Below are positions 9,223 through 18,771 of a DNA stretch of 64,000 bases, one piece after another (position 1 is the first letter of the stretch; every line of letters starts with the position of its first letter). The stretch comes from Leptospira congkakensis (GTDB lineage Bacteria > Spirochaetota > Leptospiria > Leptospirales > Leptospiraceae). The notes below the pieces were generated by a model, which ran no database searches, was not told the origin of the DNA, and saw nothing but the letters and a program-made list of their open reading frames with translations. The stretch lies in contig NZ_RQGQ01000004.1 in assembly GCF_004770265.1 (NCBI RefSeq), positions 744,001 through 808,000 on the forward strand, given 5' to 3'. Position numbers and translations under genes: made by a program.

Positions 9223-9762
9223 TTAAGCGTGTTTATGGGAAAAATCTTTCCAAACACCTTTTTGTTTTAGTTCCGCTTCCACGGCTGCTTTTAGATCCAA
9301 TCGGTAACCTAACTCAAAGAAAACATCTGCTACCACAAATAGAGGTGCGGATACTAAAGCTTGGAACAGGTTATCAAAAAGTGCTGGTCTGCTCTTTTCA
9401 AAAATAAAGTGTCCGTAGAACTGAGCTCCCCAACCGATCACTTGTCCTAATCCAAAAATTGTCCAAGCTGTTGTCGCAGGTAGTTGTGTTGTGATCCACT
9501 CAGAGGTTACAAAAAGTCCCCCGAAAACGATAGTCGCCACAAATGCAAACAATACATCCAAAGTGTAGTAATACCCAAGCACCGCTAAGGTAAACACAAG
9601 TGATGCGGACACGTGAAAGCCATTGTATTCAAAAAGGCTAAAACGGCTTAACACAACAAACAAAGTGAAGGTGATTGTGGGAACACCAAGCACATGGATC
9701 AATACATTACGTTTTTCCTGATGGTAAGCGGAATAAAACGCCATTTCTTTTGCAAATCTCAA
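9223..9762 (-). CDS. Mpo1-like (YGL010w/DUF962) membrane protein, possible fatty-acid alpha-dioxygenase
   Basis: The start is placed at TTG 9762 because GGAGG lies six bases before it; an upstream GTG at 9831 has no such site. The product is then about 179 residues. It has the family hallmark YHQEKRNVLIHVLGVP near the N-terminus, four to five membrane helices, and a second conserved segment GWGAQFYGHFIFEKSRPAL. Yeast Mpo1 is an iron-dependent dioxygenase that shortens 2-hydroxy fatty acids; the His residues in both motifs fit metal binding. In Leptospira the substrate is unknown, though roles in membrane lipid turnover are plausible. It lies downstream of malQ/fba in the same direction but is separated by about 90 bp. 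Confidence 0.8.
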   Translation of the reverse strand: MRFAKEMAFYSAYHQEKRNVLIHVLGVPTITFTLFVVLSRFSLFEYNGFHVSASLVFTLAVLGYYYTLDVLFAFVATIVFGGLFVTSEWITTQLPATTAWTIFGLGQVIGWGAQFYGHFIFEKSRPALFDNLFQALVSAPLFVVADVFFELGYRLDLKAAVEAELKQKGVWKDFSHKHA

Positions 9763-9852
9763 AGGAGACCTCCGGGTGTAAAAGTCTATCCTACCAGAAA
9801 CGGGCTTATCCGACTTGAACGAACCTGTCACAATTGTAAAAATTCTAAAAAA

Positions 9853-11577
9853 TTATGAATTTCTGCCCGAATCCAGAAGGAGTTTGCGGAGAGTCAAATT
9901 CCGTTTGAAATCAGAAGCAAAGTCTTCCATAAGAATTGGAAACCGGTAGGTCCAGTTGGAATGGTCCGCTGTACCAGGTAGGTTGATGCGGTGGTTTTCC
10001 GGGTTTTCCAAAACACTGGGAACACCGAGTGCTAAATCCTGAAACAATTGGATGGAAAAAAGACTACTCGTTCCAAACACAAATCTAAGAAGTCCCAGAA
10101 GAATTTCATCATCCGTTTCCGGTCTTGGTTTTTTCAAACGATCAAAAAAAAATTGGAGTTTCGTTTCTTTATCTCCTTCGTTTTTCCACCAATCAAGCGC
10201 CAAACCTGTGTCATGTGTGGATAAAACAGAAATGGCATTTTTCCTATAGGATTCCTCGGGAATGAATTCACCTGCGGTGAAAGATTTGGTCCAACGAACC
10301 ACATCAATGCCAATCATCTGACGTTCAAATAAGGATTCTCTGATAAAGGAAGGAACCGATCCCAAATCTTCTGCACAAGGAATCATCGAAGAAAAGGATT
10401 CAAAAATTTCCAAAATCCTTTCCCCTGATTCTCTCCAATGTTTTTCCTCTTCTTTGATATGTAGTTCTGACAAAGGATAAAGTTTGGCTTTGGTCTCCTC
10501 TGCAAGCTCTTGGTAAGCGGCTTCTTTCCAAAAATCCCAATAGAAAATATAATGATCGGACTTAAATTCATGGATAAGACCTAAAGATTCAAATCTTTTG
10601 GGATCCAATCCTTCTTTCATAAATTCTTCTTTTGTGATTCCAAATTGAGGATGGAACCAACCCTTGAGAGCTGTATCATCTTCTTTGGGAATCGACCAAA
10701 TCCGATACATTCCAATCACATGATCAATGCGATAGAGATGGAAAAATTTTTCTAAATACGACAATCGATCTTTCCACCAGGAATAATTTGATTTTTCTAA
10801 TACTTCCCAGTTCAAAACCGGAAATCCCCAAGTTTGCCCAGTTTTCGAAAAATCATCCGGTGGTGCACCGGCTTGCAAATCCATAATAAAATATTCTGGA
10901 TGTTCCCAAACATCACAGGAATTTCGGGAAGTGAGGATTGGCATATCACCCTTTAGATACACACCCGAATCTTCAAAATGGACTTTTACTTCAGATAACT
11001 GATCATAAGCGATCTTTTGCAAATAAACCCAAAACAAAGCTTCGTTTCTTTTCTCTGAAAATAAATATTCTTTGGCATGATTTGGATTTTGGAATTCTTT
11101 TGGCCATTCCCACCAACCAACCCCTTGATTTTCTTCATATAACAGACGAAAGGCTGCATAAGAATAACACCAGGGGTGTTTTTCCAAAAAGTAAGTGGCC
11201 TCACTCATGGCTTCTTTCTTGTTTTCTAAATAATATTTACGAATGATTTCTAGTTTTAGATTACGAATGCGATTAGGATGGTTTTGGAGAAATTTTATCT
11301 CACGTTTACGAGACTTTGTATTTATGTTTAGTTTGTATAAGGATATATAAAGTGGATCAATTGCAAAAGCGGAGATAGCACTGTAAGGTGAATACCCGAA
11401 ACCTGTATCGTTTAAGGGTAATAATTGGATGATACTAAAACCCACATCCTTTGCCCAATCACAAAGTGGGTATAAACTATAAATGTCACCACATTCAAAA
11501 GAATGTTCAGAAACAATAGAGGGCAGAGATACAAGTACCCCTGCCCTTCTTTTTTTTACATTTTCAAAAGATTCCAA
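9853..11577 (-). CDS. malQ: 4-alpha-glucanotransferase (amylomaltase)
   Basis: The 574-residue GH77 enzyme transfers maltodextrin segments between alpha-1,4-glucans in the cytoplasm. Visible motifs are LPLNDTGFGYSPYSAISAFA near the N-terminus, the nucleophile region YRIDHVIGMYRIW, the acid/base region EDLGSV and the transition-state Asp in LSTHDTG. The start appears to be TTG at 11577, six bases after the stop of the aldolase gene, so the two are likely co-transcribed. Length is in the normal range. It likely works in glycogen or maltodextrin use, feeding hexose phosphates to the adjacent aldolase step. Confidence 0.93.
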   Translation of the reverse strand: MESFENVKKRRAGVLVSLPSIVSEHSFECGDIYSLYPLCDWAKDVGFSIIQLLPLNDTGFGYSPYSAISAFAIDPLYISLYKLNINTKSRKREIKFLQNHPNRIRNLKLEIIRKYYLENKKEAMSEATYFLEKHPWCYSYAAFRLLYEENQGVGWWEWPKEFQNPNHAKEYLFSEKRNEALFWVYLQKIAYDQLSEVKVHFEDSGVYLKGDMPILTSRNSCDVWEHPEYFIMDLQAGAPPDDFSKTGQTWGFPVLNWEVLEKSNYSWWKDRLSYLEKFFHLYRIDHVIGMYRIWSIPKEDDTALKGWFHPQFGITKEEFMKEGLDPKRFESLGLIHEFKSDHYIFYWDFWKEAAYQELAEETKAKLYPLSELHIKEEEKHWRESGERILEIFESFSSMIPCAEDLGSVPSFIRESLFERQMIGIDVVRWTKSFTAGEFIPEESYRKNAISVLSTHDTGLALDWWKNEGDKETKLQFFFDRLKKPRPETDDEILLGLLRFVFGTSSLFSIQLFQDLALGVPSVLENPENHRINLPGTADHSNWTYRFPILMEDFASDFKRNLTLRKLLLDSGRNS

Positions 11578-11583
11578 GCCTTT

Positions 11584-12648
11584 TTAAGCGACTGTGACTT
11601 CTTTCGATAGGTATACGTCTTGGATGGCGTTGAGTAATGCAACCCCTTCCTTCATTGGTTTTTGGAAAGCCTTTCTTCCAGAAATGAGACCCATTCCGCC
11701 AGCACGTTTGTTGATCACGGCAGTTTTGATCGCATCTTGTAAGTCATTTTCTCCAGAAGCTCCACCAGAGTTGATGAGTCCTGCTCTTCCCATATAACAA
11801 TTTGCTACTTGGTAACGAGTGAGGTCAATTGGGTGGTCAGAAGTAAGATCTGTGTAGATACGTTTGTCTGTTTTACCATAAGAAGACTCTTGGTTGAGCA
11901 CATTGTATCCACCATTATTCTCAGGTAACTTTTGTTTGATGATATCCGCTTGGATGGTCACACCTAAGTGATTTGCTTGTCCTGTTAAGTCAGCAGAAAC
12001 ATGGTAGTCTTTATCTTTTTTGAACGCATTGTTTCTTACATAACACCAAAGGATGGTTGCCATTCCTAGTTCATGAGCCATTTGGAAGATTTTAGAAATC
12101 TCAACGATTTCACGACCTGAATCAGCAGAACCAAAATAAATAGTAGCACCGATCGCAACACAACCTTGGTCGTATGCTTGTTTCACAGTAGCGAAAAGGA
12201 TTTGTTCACTTTTGTTTGGATACGTAAGGAGTTCGTTGTGGTTGATCTTCAAAATGAAAGGAATTTTGTGAGCATACTTTCTTGCAACCGATCCAAGAAC
12301 ACCAAGAGTTGTCGCAACACCGTTACAACCACCTTCGATAGCCAATTTGATGATGTTTTCCCCATCAAAATAAATAGGGTTTTTTGCGAAAGAAGCACCA
12401 GCGGAGTGTTCAATTCCTTGGTCTACCGGCAGGATGGAAACATATCCAGTTCCACCGAGGCGGCCGCTTCCAAGTAAGGTTTGGATGCTACGAAGAACAG
12501 GTACAGACCTGTCTGTGGGAGCAAAAATTCTATCAACCCAGTCAGAGCCAGGTACGTGGATTAGTTCTTTAGCGATTTTAGGCGATTTGAATCCAAGTAA
12601 GGATTCCGCATCATTTCCAAGATGTTTCGAGATTTCGTCGAAGTTCAA
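11584..12648 (-). CDS. fbaB: Class I fructose-bisphosphate aldolase (DhnA/FbaB type)
   Basis: It interconverts fructose-1,6-bisphosphate with DHAP and glyceraldehyde-3-phosphate through a Schiff base. The start is taken as TTG 12648 because AGGAG stands seven bases upstream and the protein then begins [11 protein letters not shown] (354 residues), normal for the family. A reading from 12687 would add 13 unlike residues. Family signatures include [52 protein letters not shown] and [20 protein letters not shown], close to E. coli FbaB. It is followed by malQ in the same transcript. The divergent two-component pair begins about 105 bp away. Confidence 0.95.
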   Translation of the reverse strand: MNFDEISKHLGNDAESLLGFKSPKIAKELIHVPGSDWVDRIFAPTDRSVPVLRSIQTLLGSGRLGGTGYVSILPVDQGIEHSAGASFAKNPIYFDGENIIKLAIEGGCNGVATTLGVLGSVARKYAHKIPFILKINHNELLTYPNKSEQILFATVKQAYDQGCVAIGATIYFGSADSGREIVEISKIFQMAHELGMATILWCYVRNNAFKKDKDYHVSADLTGQANHLGVTIQADIIKQKLPENNGGYNVLNQESSYGKTDKRIYTDLTSDHPIDLTRYQVANCYMGRAGLINSGGASGENDLQDAIKTAVINKRAGGMGLISGRKAFQKPMKEGVALLNAIQDVYLSKEVTVA

Positions 12649-12752
12649 AGTTGTTCTCCTAAAAAATAAAATCTCGGGTTCTTCCAATGTGACAACATCT
12701 TTTTTTGCTCGTCGCCCATCCGCTTGGCCCTAACTTGAATTGAGAGGCAAAT

Positions 12753-13640
12753 TTGAGAGGATCCGCACAATTTCGAATGTTTTTTTCCCTGGCCTGGCTC
12801 TTCCTCACACTCTCTTTAGGTGTGTGGTGGTGGATTTTGGGGTTTCGCCAAGCTAAAACCATTTCAGAAATTTCTATCAGTGAAGCAAGGCAAGTAGAAC
12901 TGGACCGAGTGAATCGGATGTTAAAACTGGAAGGATCTTTTTTTCTTTCTATGCTAACCCTCGGTGGAGTGACCCTCGCTGTTTTATCCTACAGAGATCA
13001 CAAACGTTCCAAACTCATTTCTGATTTTTTTTCCACTGTCACTCACGAAATGAAAACTCCTATCGCCAGCTTACAGTTGCAAATCGAAGTCTTATTAGAA
13101 GATTCAAAACATCCCGAACTAAAGAAGAAATTAGAAAAAATTTGGAAAGAAAACCAAAGAATTGAATCCCAAATGGGGAATGCATTTTATCTCGCAAGCC
13201 TGATGCAAGGGGAATCCTTGTATCTAGAATCACTTTCCATTTCTGATTTATGTGAATCCTATTCCCATCATGAACCCGACCTCCATTGGAATGTTTTGGT
13301 TCCGAAGGAAACTAAAGTTTATATTGATAAAAAGGCATTTTTTGCAATGTTAAAAAATTTAAGTGAGAATGCAAAACGCCATGGAAAGGCCAAAACAACC
13401 AAACTCACAGTGGCAAAAGAAAACAACCAGGTCACCTTTCTTTTAGAAGACGATGGAACTGGCTTTGTAGGGAATAAAAAAAATCTCACATTACCATTCT
13501 TACGTCACTCTAAAACAAGCGGGAGTGGAATTGGTTTGTACATCGTTAAAAAACTAATTGAAAAAATGAAAGGTTCCCTAGAATTTCCGTACAGTTCGTC
13601 CGGATTCCAAGTGAAACTGATTCTAAAAGAGGTTCCATGA
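12753..13640 (+). CDS. Sensor histidine kinase
   Basis: The 295-residue inner-membrane kinase has two membrane helices (about 8-28 and 48-68) enclosing a very short external loop, then an H-box VTHEMKTPIASLQLQ (His about 99), an N-box NLSENAKRHGKA and G-box residues DDGTGF and GSGIGLYIVKKL. The start is TTG 12753, with GAGAGG six bases before it; an ATG at 12777 is possible but has a poorer site. It overlaps the following response regulator by ATGA, so the pair is translationally coupled. The tiny periplasmic loop suggests sensing in the membrane or through a partner. The signal is unknown. Confidence 0.92.
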   Translation: MRGSAQFRMFFSLAWLFLTLSLGVWWWILGFRQAKTISEISISEARQVELDRVNRMLKLEGSFFLSMLTLGGVTLAVLSYRDHKRSKLISDFFSTVTHEMKTPIASLQLQIEVLLEDSKHPELKKKLEKIWKENQRIESQMGNAFYLASLMQGESLYLESLSISDLCESYSHHEPDLHWNVLVPKETKVYIDKKAFFAMLKNLSENAKRHGKAKTTKLTVAKENNQVTFLLEDDGTGFVGNKKNLTLPFLRHSKTSGSGIGLYIVKKLIEKMKGSLEFPYSSSGFQVKLILKEVP

Positions 13641-14320
13641 AACCAAGAATTTTACTCGTCGAAGATGATGAGGGTCTCGGCGAAACTTTAAAAGAACGAT
13701 TGGAACAAGACCGGTATAGAGTCCAGTGGGCAAAAACGGTTTCGGAAGCGGAAATTTTATTTTCCCCGAACCAATTTGATTTGGTAGTCCTTGACTTACG
13801 ACTTCCGGATGGGAACGGATTCCAACTAGCCGAAACTTTTTTATCCAAAGAAAAAGACATCCCCTTTCTATTTCTCACCGCCCAAGCGGGAGCCCAGGAA
13901 AGACTTCGTGGGTTTGAACTAGGGGCAGCCGAATTCATCCCCAAACCTTTCCACCTAAAAGAATTTCTCATCCGTTTGGAAAGAGTGGTCGCCCAAACCC
14001 GTCCTCATTTTGGACAAAAATGGAAAATGAACCAAACAGAAATCCATCTGGATTCTTTCCTTGTGAAAAAGGAAGATGGCACATCGGTTTTACTTTCCAA
14101 AAGGGACTGCGCCCTCCTTGCCCTCCTACTTTCGGATGCGAGAAAGGTCTTTAGTCGTTCGGAAATTTTGGACAATATTGTGGGCGAAGAAAGTTTTCCG
14201 ACAGAAAGAACCATCGACAATGCCATAGTCCGGCTTCGGGATGCGCTTGGTGAAGATTCCATCCGCAATGTGCGGGGTGTTGGTTACCAATGGGTGGCCG
14301 AAATCTTACCTCTAAAATAG
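13637..14320 (+). CDS. OmpR-family response regulator
   Basis: The 227-residue protein has a receiver domain (about 1-115; phospho-acceptor Asp in VVLDLRLPDG, conserved Lys in FIPKPFH) and a winged-helix DNA-binding domain (about 130-225) ending in TIDNAIVRLRDALGEDSIRN and VRGVGYQW. It starts inside the stop of the kinase gene with AGAGG upstream. The target genes are unknown. The secreted helical protein 47 bp downstream, on the same strand, is a candidate target or operon member. Confidence 0.94.
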   Translation: MKPRILLVEDDEGLGETLKERLEQDRYRVQWAKTVSEAEILFSPNQFDLVVLDLRLPDGNGFQLAETFLSKEKDIPFLFLTAQAGAQERLRGFELGAAEFIPKPFHLKEFLIRLERVVAQTRPHFGQKWKMNQTEIHLDSFLVKKEDGTSVLLSKRDCALLALLLSDARKVFSRSEILDNIVGEESFPTERTIDNAIVRLRDALGEDSIRNVRGVGYQWVAEILPLK

Positions 14321-14367
14321 GAGAATCCTAGGTTGGGGAATTCTGCCCTTTTACCGATACTTTTAAG

Positions 14368-15099
14368 GTGAAACAAGGATTCCTAATATTACTAACACTC
14401 ATTCTATCCTTGTTTTCGCATTCTCTTGGTGCTTGGGAAACCGACATCGATTACAACTACGAATACGAAAAAAATGGCCCCTATACCAAATTTTCGGATT
14501 GGGTTCCTTACAAACTCCATAAATGGGAACCAAAGTATTTGGAAGATTTTTACGAGTTGTACAATCTCAAACAACATTATAACGATAATGAAATTAGAAA
14601 AAATATCTATTGGTTAAAAATTGCTCTTGGGAAAAGATTCCGCCATCCCAAACATTCTTTATGTGAAACCAAAACAGAAAAAGAATATTATAAATATAGA
14701 AACCTGATGTTTATGCATATCAATATCCAGATCATGCGTTCTTATATGAGACTAGCCTCCAAATTTGACAAACGCCATGTATATTTTTACAATTTAGATT
14801 TTGCCCATGAACTAAAAGAGAGTTTTGGTGTAGCAGAAGCCTTCTATAAAGAAGCCATTCCTTATTGGGAAAAGGCCAAAGATTATGCAGACAAAGCCAA
14901 TGAAGTTCCGGTTGATTTGGATTTAGGAACCATTGAAACAGAACGTTATGAAATTGTGACTGGTAAATTAGATTTTGGACATATCATCGAAAACCATTTA
15001 GATAGACTCGATGGGAAAAAGAAAATTGTGTCGGAGTATTTGGCAAAGTATCCAGAAGCGGATGCAAAAGTTTTAGATATCGCTGATAGAGAAAATTAA
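14368..15099 (+). CDS. Secreted helical protein, candidate FcpA/FcpB-type flagellar-coiling protein
   Basis: The 243-residue protein starts at GTG with a clear signal peptide (cleavage near SLGA-WE). The mature part is alpha-helical and rich in Tyr, Lys and Glu, with conserved-looking stretches such as FMHINIQIMRSYMRLASK and HVYFYNLDFAHELKESFG. This pattern recalls the V-shaped helical FcpA/FcpB proteins that coat the Leptospira periplasmic flagellar filament. That assignment rests on remembered family features, not a search. It may instead be an unrelated Leptospira-specific periplasmic protein. Its stop overlaps the end of the convergent SpoIIE gene by four bases. No flagellar gene is nearby. 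Confidence 0.6.
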   Translation: MKQGFLILLTLILSLFSHSLGAWETDIDYNYEYEKNGPYTKFSDWVPYKLHKWEPKYLEDFYELYNLKQHYNDNEIRKNIYWLKIALGKRFRHPKHSLCETKTEKEYYKYRNLMFMHINIQIMRSYMRLASKFDKRHVYFYNLDFAHELKESFGVAEAFYKEAIPYWEKAKDYADKANEVPVDLDLGTIETERYEIVTGKLDFGHIIENHLDRLDGKKKIVSEYLAKYPEADAKVLDIADREN

Positions 15100-16835
15100 A
15101 ATTCCATAAAGAGAACGGCTATATCGTCATGGATGATTCGATCCTTGTCAATCAAACAGTTAGCAATCATTTTTTTGAGTAAGCTATCTGTGGAATCAGA
15201 TACCGAAATCATTTCAGAAAGTTCCTGTAAAAAAATATCAAGTCCAATATAACCTCCTGCCGCTTCTTCCAATTCATAAATTCCATCGGAATATAAAAGC
15301 AATCGGTCTCCCTCTTCAAATGTTTTGGAAATATTTTTCCCTTCCCAATGATCGAGTAGAAGGATGGGATACATTTCATCTTTTACAAGTTTCATCACCT
15401 TTTCATTTTTTTTCCAAAATACTACCGGTGGATGTCCGGCGAAACTGAACTCCACCCTTCTTTCTTTTGGAAAAAGGCGAAGGACACAGGCGGAGATATG
15501 GTGTTTGAAAATAATAGTTTTTAGTTCCAAATGCATGGCTTCCAGAATGTTTGCAGGACTTGATTCTAATTTGGAATGTTTTTTAAAAGATACGGCAGCA
15601 ATCCCAGAAACAAGTGCGGATGAAATTCCATGACCCGATATATCTCCAAAAAAAATATCAATACTATCTTCATTTGTTTTTTCATACAAAATCAGGTCCC
15701 CCCCGATTTCATCATAGGGTAAAAACCGAGATTGAATTTTTACATTTGGAATTTCACCAAAATCCTTAGCAACCCATGCTTCTTGGGTTAATTTAGCGAG
15801 TGCTAAATCTTCTTTTACATCAGAATAAAATCTTTGTAAGATTTTTTCTTTTTTCATTAATTTGATTTCGTTTTTTGCACGAACCAAACCTTGCGAAACA
15901 AACCCCGCGATCAAACCTAATAGTTGCTTTGTTTCCTCTGACCAGTTACCAATCCTTTCATATGTAGTAATTCCGAGAATCCCAATGACACTTCCCTCAT
16001 CTCGTAAACCCACAACAAGGATGGAGCGAACTTCTGCTCGTTTGAAAAGATCCAAATGCCAAGGTTCATCGACCATAAGAGAAGTATCCGCAATATGAAT
16101 TACACCGTCAGAAGCAAGGATTCCCAAACGTTCAGGATTCATTTTTGCAATGGGAAGTTTGGTTCCAACTTGAAATAAGGATGGCATCCCCTCTAACACC
16201 CATTCGTGGGAAACTGAAAGAAATTGTTTGTCTGAAGAAATTTCCGCAACGAACACTCGATCGGCACGGGAATACTTACCTAGTTCTTCTAGGGCAAATT
16301 GGATGGCATCTGAAACAAATTCAGCTTTCGAATGGACAAAGGTTTTGGATACTTCCGAAACAATTTGTGAAAAACGAAGTAAACCAGAAAGTTTAACTTC
16401 CGATTCTCTGATGGAAGAAATTTCAATTTGTTGTCCCCAAATCCGAACAAGATGTTCGTCTTGTATTTGCCCATGAGAGTTCATCAAAAAAATCCGTTGG
16501 TGTCCATCTGACAACTCAACAAAGTATTCGTAATTTTCTAATTGGTAAGACTCGGCAATGAACTTACGAAGCAAAAATACACTTTTAAGGCTAACCAAAT
16601 CTTTTAGATACTTACCAATGATATCATTGACAGTTGGGTATCCATAAAACTTGGCCATGGCCAAATTACAATCCCTAACAATGCTATGACTCCAAATGTA
16701 TTCCATCTGCTCCTCTTCAGAAAGAGTGATGGGCATAGGAATGTCTAACTCGTAACACCAGATGGCATCTTTGGAAAGGTGGATGAAGCTCTCTAAATGT
16801 TGGTAACGACCATAATCAGGTTTTCGAGAACTCAT
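15096..16835 (-). CDS. PAS/GAF-SpoIIE (PP2C-type) protein phosphatase, RsbU-like
   Basis: The 579 residues have a PAS-like N-terminal part (about 15-140), a GAF domain (about 155-330), a short helical linker and a SpoIIE/PP2C phosphatase domain (about 365-579). Metal-binding motifs are IFFGDISGHGISSALVSG and LLLYSDGIYELE. Such proteins dephosphorylate STAS anti-anti-sigma factors, relieving an anti-sigma kinase. No membrane helix is seen, so the sensor is cytosolic. A STAS protein is encoded at 34268, about 17 kb away, and is one possible substrate. AGAGG is 12 bases before the ATG. It is divergent from glnA with a 362-bp gap. Confidence 0.9.
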   Translation of the reverse strand: MSSRKPDYGRYQHLESFIHLSKDAIWCYELDIPMPITLSEEEQMEYIWSHSIVRDCNLAMAKFYGYPTVNDIIGKYLKDLVSLKSVFLLRKFIAESYQLENYEYFVELSDGHQRIFLMNSHGQIQDEHLVRIWGQQIEISSIRESEVKLSGLLRFSQIVSEVSKTFVHSKAEFVSDAIQFALEELGKYSRADRVFVAEISSDKQFLSVSHEWVLEGMPSLFQVGTKLPIAKMNPERLGILASDGVIHIADTSLMVDEPWHLDLFKRAEVRSILVVGLRDEGSVIGILGITTYERIGNWSEETKQLLGLIAGFVSQGLVRAKNEIKLMKKEKILQRFYSDVKEDLALAKLTQEAWVAKDFGEIPNVKIQSRFLPYDEIGGDLILYEKTNEDSIDIFFGDISGHGISSALVSGIAAVSFKKHSKLESSPANILEAMHLELKTIIFKHHISACVLRLFPKERRVEFSFAGHPPVVFWKKNEKVMKLVKDEMYPILLLDHWEGKNISKTFEEGDRLLLYSDGIYELEEAAGGYIGLDIFLQELSEMISVSDSTDSLLKKMIANCLIDKDRIIHDDIAVLFMEF

Positions 16836-17197
16836 CTAGATTCTAACCTCTATGAATCTTCGGGCACTGCCACAAAAAAAACATAACTCATAAAAGAATC
16901 TGAAATTTTTCCGATTTCTCTTCGAAAATTAACCGATTCCGTTGACCAAATTTCCCCTTTTGTAGATAGTATTTCGAAATGGCGGAGGCTTAAATTGAGC
17001 AATTTTGCTATATATTTAAGCGATTTGTTATCGTTAAAAGCTTTTCGTTGACTATTTGGGCAATCGATTGTATTCAATTTGCTTAGAAACTCCACGAAAC
17101 CCTTATATTTAGGTCGAAATGCCTTGGTATAAATCTTGCATTTAATGGGACAACAGATTACAACAATCAGACCGACCTCTGAAAGAAGGAGAATCAA
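16836..17197. other. Intergenic region between the SpoIIE gene and glnA
   Basis: This 362-bp A/T-rich gap holds the regulatory region of two divergent genes. I see a sigma-54-type promoter for glnA at 17126-17141. There is also a weak sigma-70-like pair (TTGACT, 17 bases, TATTCA) near 17048-17076. An open frame on the minus strand here runs into glnA antisense and looks non-coding. No riboswitch or tRNA is seen. The long spacing upstream of the sigma-54 site would leave room for enhancer binding. Confidence 0.6.
17126..17141 (+). promoter_or_regulatory. Candidate sigma-54 promoter of glnA
   Basis: TGGTATAAATCTTGCA matches the -24/-12 pattern TGG-N9-TTGCW, with GG and GC exactly ten bases apart (N10). 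It predicts transcription from about 17152, leaving a leader of roughly 46 bases before the glnA ATG. The gene controlled (glutamine synthetase) is a classical nitrogen-regulated sigma-54 target in other bacteria. No clear NtrC-type enhancer palindrome was found by eye. Confidence 0.68.
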
Positions 17198-18658
17198 ATG
17201 CAGTTCGCAACCCCAAAATTTACTTCCGGAAAGGAAGTGGTTGAGTATGCCAAAAAAAATGGAGTCATTTTCTACGACTTCCGCTTCACGGATATCAAAG
17301 GAATGTGGCATCACGTTTCTTATTATGTGAATTCAGTTGATGAAGAAACATTCAAAGGGATTCCTTTTGATGGATCTTCCATTGCTCGTTGGCAGCCAAT
17401 CAATGCTTCTGACATGCAACTACACCCAGAAATTTCTACGGCTTTTTTAGATCCGTTTACTGCAGACAAAACACTCGTTATGTTTTGCGATGTATGGGAC
17501 ATCTATAAAAAACAATACTATGAAAAATGCCCACGTTCTATTGCAAAAAAAGCATTAGAGTTCATGAACAAATCCGGAATCGCAGACACTGCTTATTTCG
17601 GTCCAGAAAATGAATTCTTTGTTTTTGACAGTTTAAAAGTACGTGATGAAATTAACTGCCAATACTACGAATTAGATTCTAATGAAGGAATCTGGAACAC
17701 TCACTCTGAAATTCCTGGATCAAATAATACAGGAAAAATCAACTTCAACTCCGGACACCGTCCTGGAACTAAAGGTGGATACTTTCCAGTAGCTCCGATT
17801 GACTCTCAAGTTGACCTCCGTGCTGAATTTGTAAAAACTCTAGAAGCAATCGGAATGGAAACTTTTGTGGTTCACCACGAAGTAGCGCAAGCACAAGGGG
17901 AAATTGGTGTTAAGTTTGGAACTTTGATTGAAGCTGCAGATAACGTTCAAAAGCTAAAATACATAGTAAAGATGGTAGCTCACAAACACGGAAAAACTGC
18001 TACTTTTATGCCAAAACCACTTTTTGGTGATAACGGTAACGGTATGCACGTTCATATCTCTCTTTGGAAAGGTGGAAAAAACCTTTTTGCTGGAGATAAA
18101 TACCAAGGTCTTTCTGACTTCGCATTCAACTATGTTGGTGGAGTTTTGAAATATGCTAGAGCTTGTGCTGCATTCACTAATGCATCCACTAACTCTTACA
18201 AACGACTCATTCCAGGATTCGAAGCTCCATCCATTCTAGCATACTCTGCTCAGAACCGTTCTGCTTCTTGCCGTATTCCTTTTGTAAGCGGTGAAAAAGC
18301 GAAACGTGTGGAATTCCGATTCCCAGACTCAACAGCTAACCCATATTTGGCGTTTGCTTCCTTACTTATGGCTGGTATGGCTGGTGTCGCTGAAAAAATC
18401 GATCCAGGTCCTGCACGTGAAGAAGATCTTTTTGAACTTTCATTGGATGAAATCCGTGAAAAAGGAATTCGCCAAATGCCTCACACACTTCGTGAAGCAA
18501 TGGAAGAAATGCTTGCTCAAAGAGAAATTTTCAAACAAGGGGATGTGTTTACAGAAAACTTTCTACAAACATACCAACACTACAAGTTTGAAACAGAAAT
18601 TTGGCCATGGGAAGGTCGCCCTCACCCATACGAATTCCTCACAACTTACTCTTGCTAA
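17198..18658 (+). CDS. glnA: Glutamine synthetase type I
   Basis: The 486-residue enzyme makes glutamine from glutamate, ammonia and ATP as a dodecamer in the cytoplasm. Motifs are the beta-Grasp N-terminus (GIPFDGSSI, Asp latch region), [12 protein letters not shown] (metal ligands), [16 protein letters not shown] (ATP/metal) and [13 protein letters not shown]. At the site where E. coli-type enzymes have NLYDLP, with the tyrosine that is adenylylated, this protein has DLFELS (Phe 412), so that control is absent. A strong AAGGAG precedes the ATG. It lies behind a sigma-54-type promoter and before an intrinsic terminator, so it is probably a single-gene unit. Helicobacter glutamine synthetase has the same kind of loss. 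Confidence 0.97.
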   Translation: MQFATPKFTSGKEVVEYAKKNGVIFYDFRFTDIKGMWHHVSYYVNSVDEETFKGIPFDGSSIARWQPINASDMQLHPEISTAFLDPFTADKTLVMFCDVWDIYKKQYYEKCPRSIAKKALEFMNKSGIADTAYFGPENEFFVFDSLKVRDEINCQYYELDSNEGIWNTHSEIPGSNNTGKINFNSGHRPGTKGGYFPVAPIDSQVDLRAEFVKTLEAIGMETFVVHHEVAQAQGEIGVKFGTLIEAADNVQKLKYIVKMVAHKHGKTATFMPKPLFGDNGNGMHVHISLWKGGKNLFAGDKYQGLSDFAFNYVGGVLKYARACAAFTNASTNSYKRLIPGFEAPSILAYSAQNRSASCRIPFVSGEKAKRVEFRFPDSTANPYLAFASLLMAGMAGVAEKIDPGPAREEDLFELSLDEIREKGIRQMPHTLREAMEEMLAQREIFKQGDVFTENFLQTYQHYKFETEIWPWEGRPHPYEFLTTYSC

Positions 18659-18661
18659 GAG

Positions 18662-18694
18662 AAAAAGCCCCGGCAACAGTCGGGGCTTTTTTTT
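18662..18694 (+). terminator. Intrinsic terminator of glnA
   Basis: A G+C-rich hairpin (AGCCCCG, eight-base loop, CGGGGCT) is preceded by five A and followed by eight T, directly after the glnA stop. This is a textbook rho-independent terminator. Confidence 0.95.
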
Positions 18695-18730
18695 GTTTAC
18701 CATTCTTAATCTCTTCAAAAAATGACAAAA

Positions 18731-18748
18731 GAACTAAAGATTTAGTTC
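18731..18748. repeat. Short perfect inverted repeat upstream of the tRNA
   Basis: GAACTAAA-GA-TTTAGTTC is an 18-bp perfect inverted repeat about 24 bp upstream of the tRNA gene. It could be a weak operator or part of the tRNA promoter region, or chance in A/T-rich DNA. Confidence 0.3.
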
Positions 18749-18771
18749 TACCAAACGATCTAAGGTTATAG

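Noticed and set aside
16850..17314. Open frame of 154 codons on the minus strand upstream of and into glnA
   Set aside because: It runs antisense through the glnA start and through the promoter region, has no family features and an unlikely composition.
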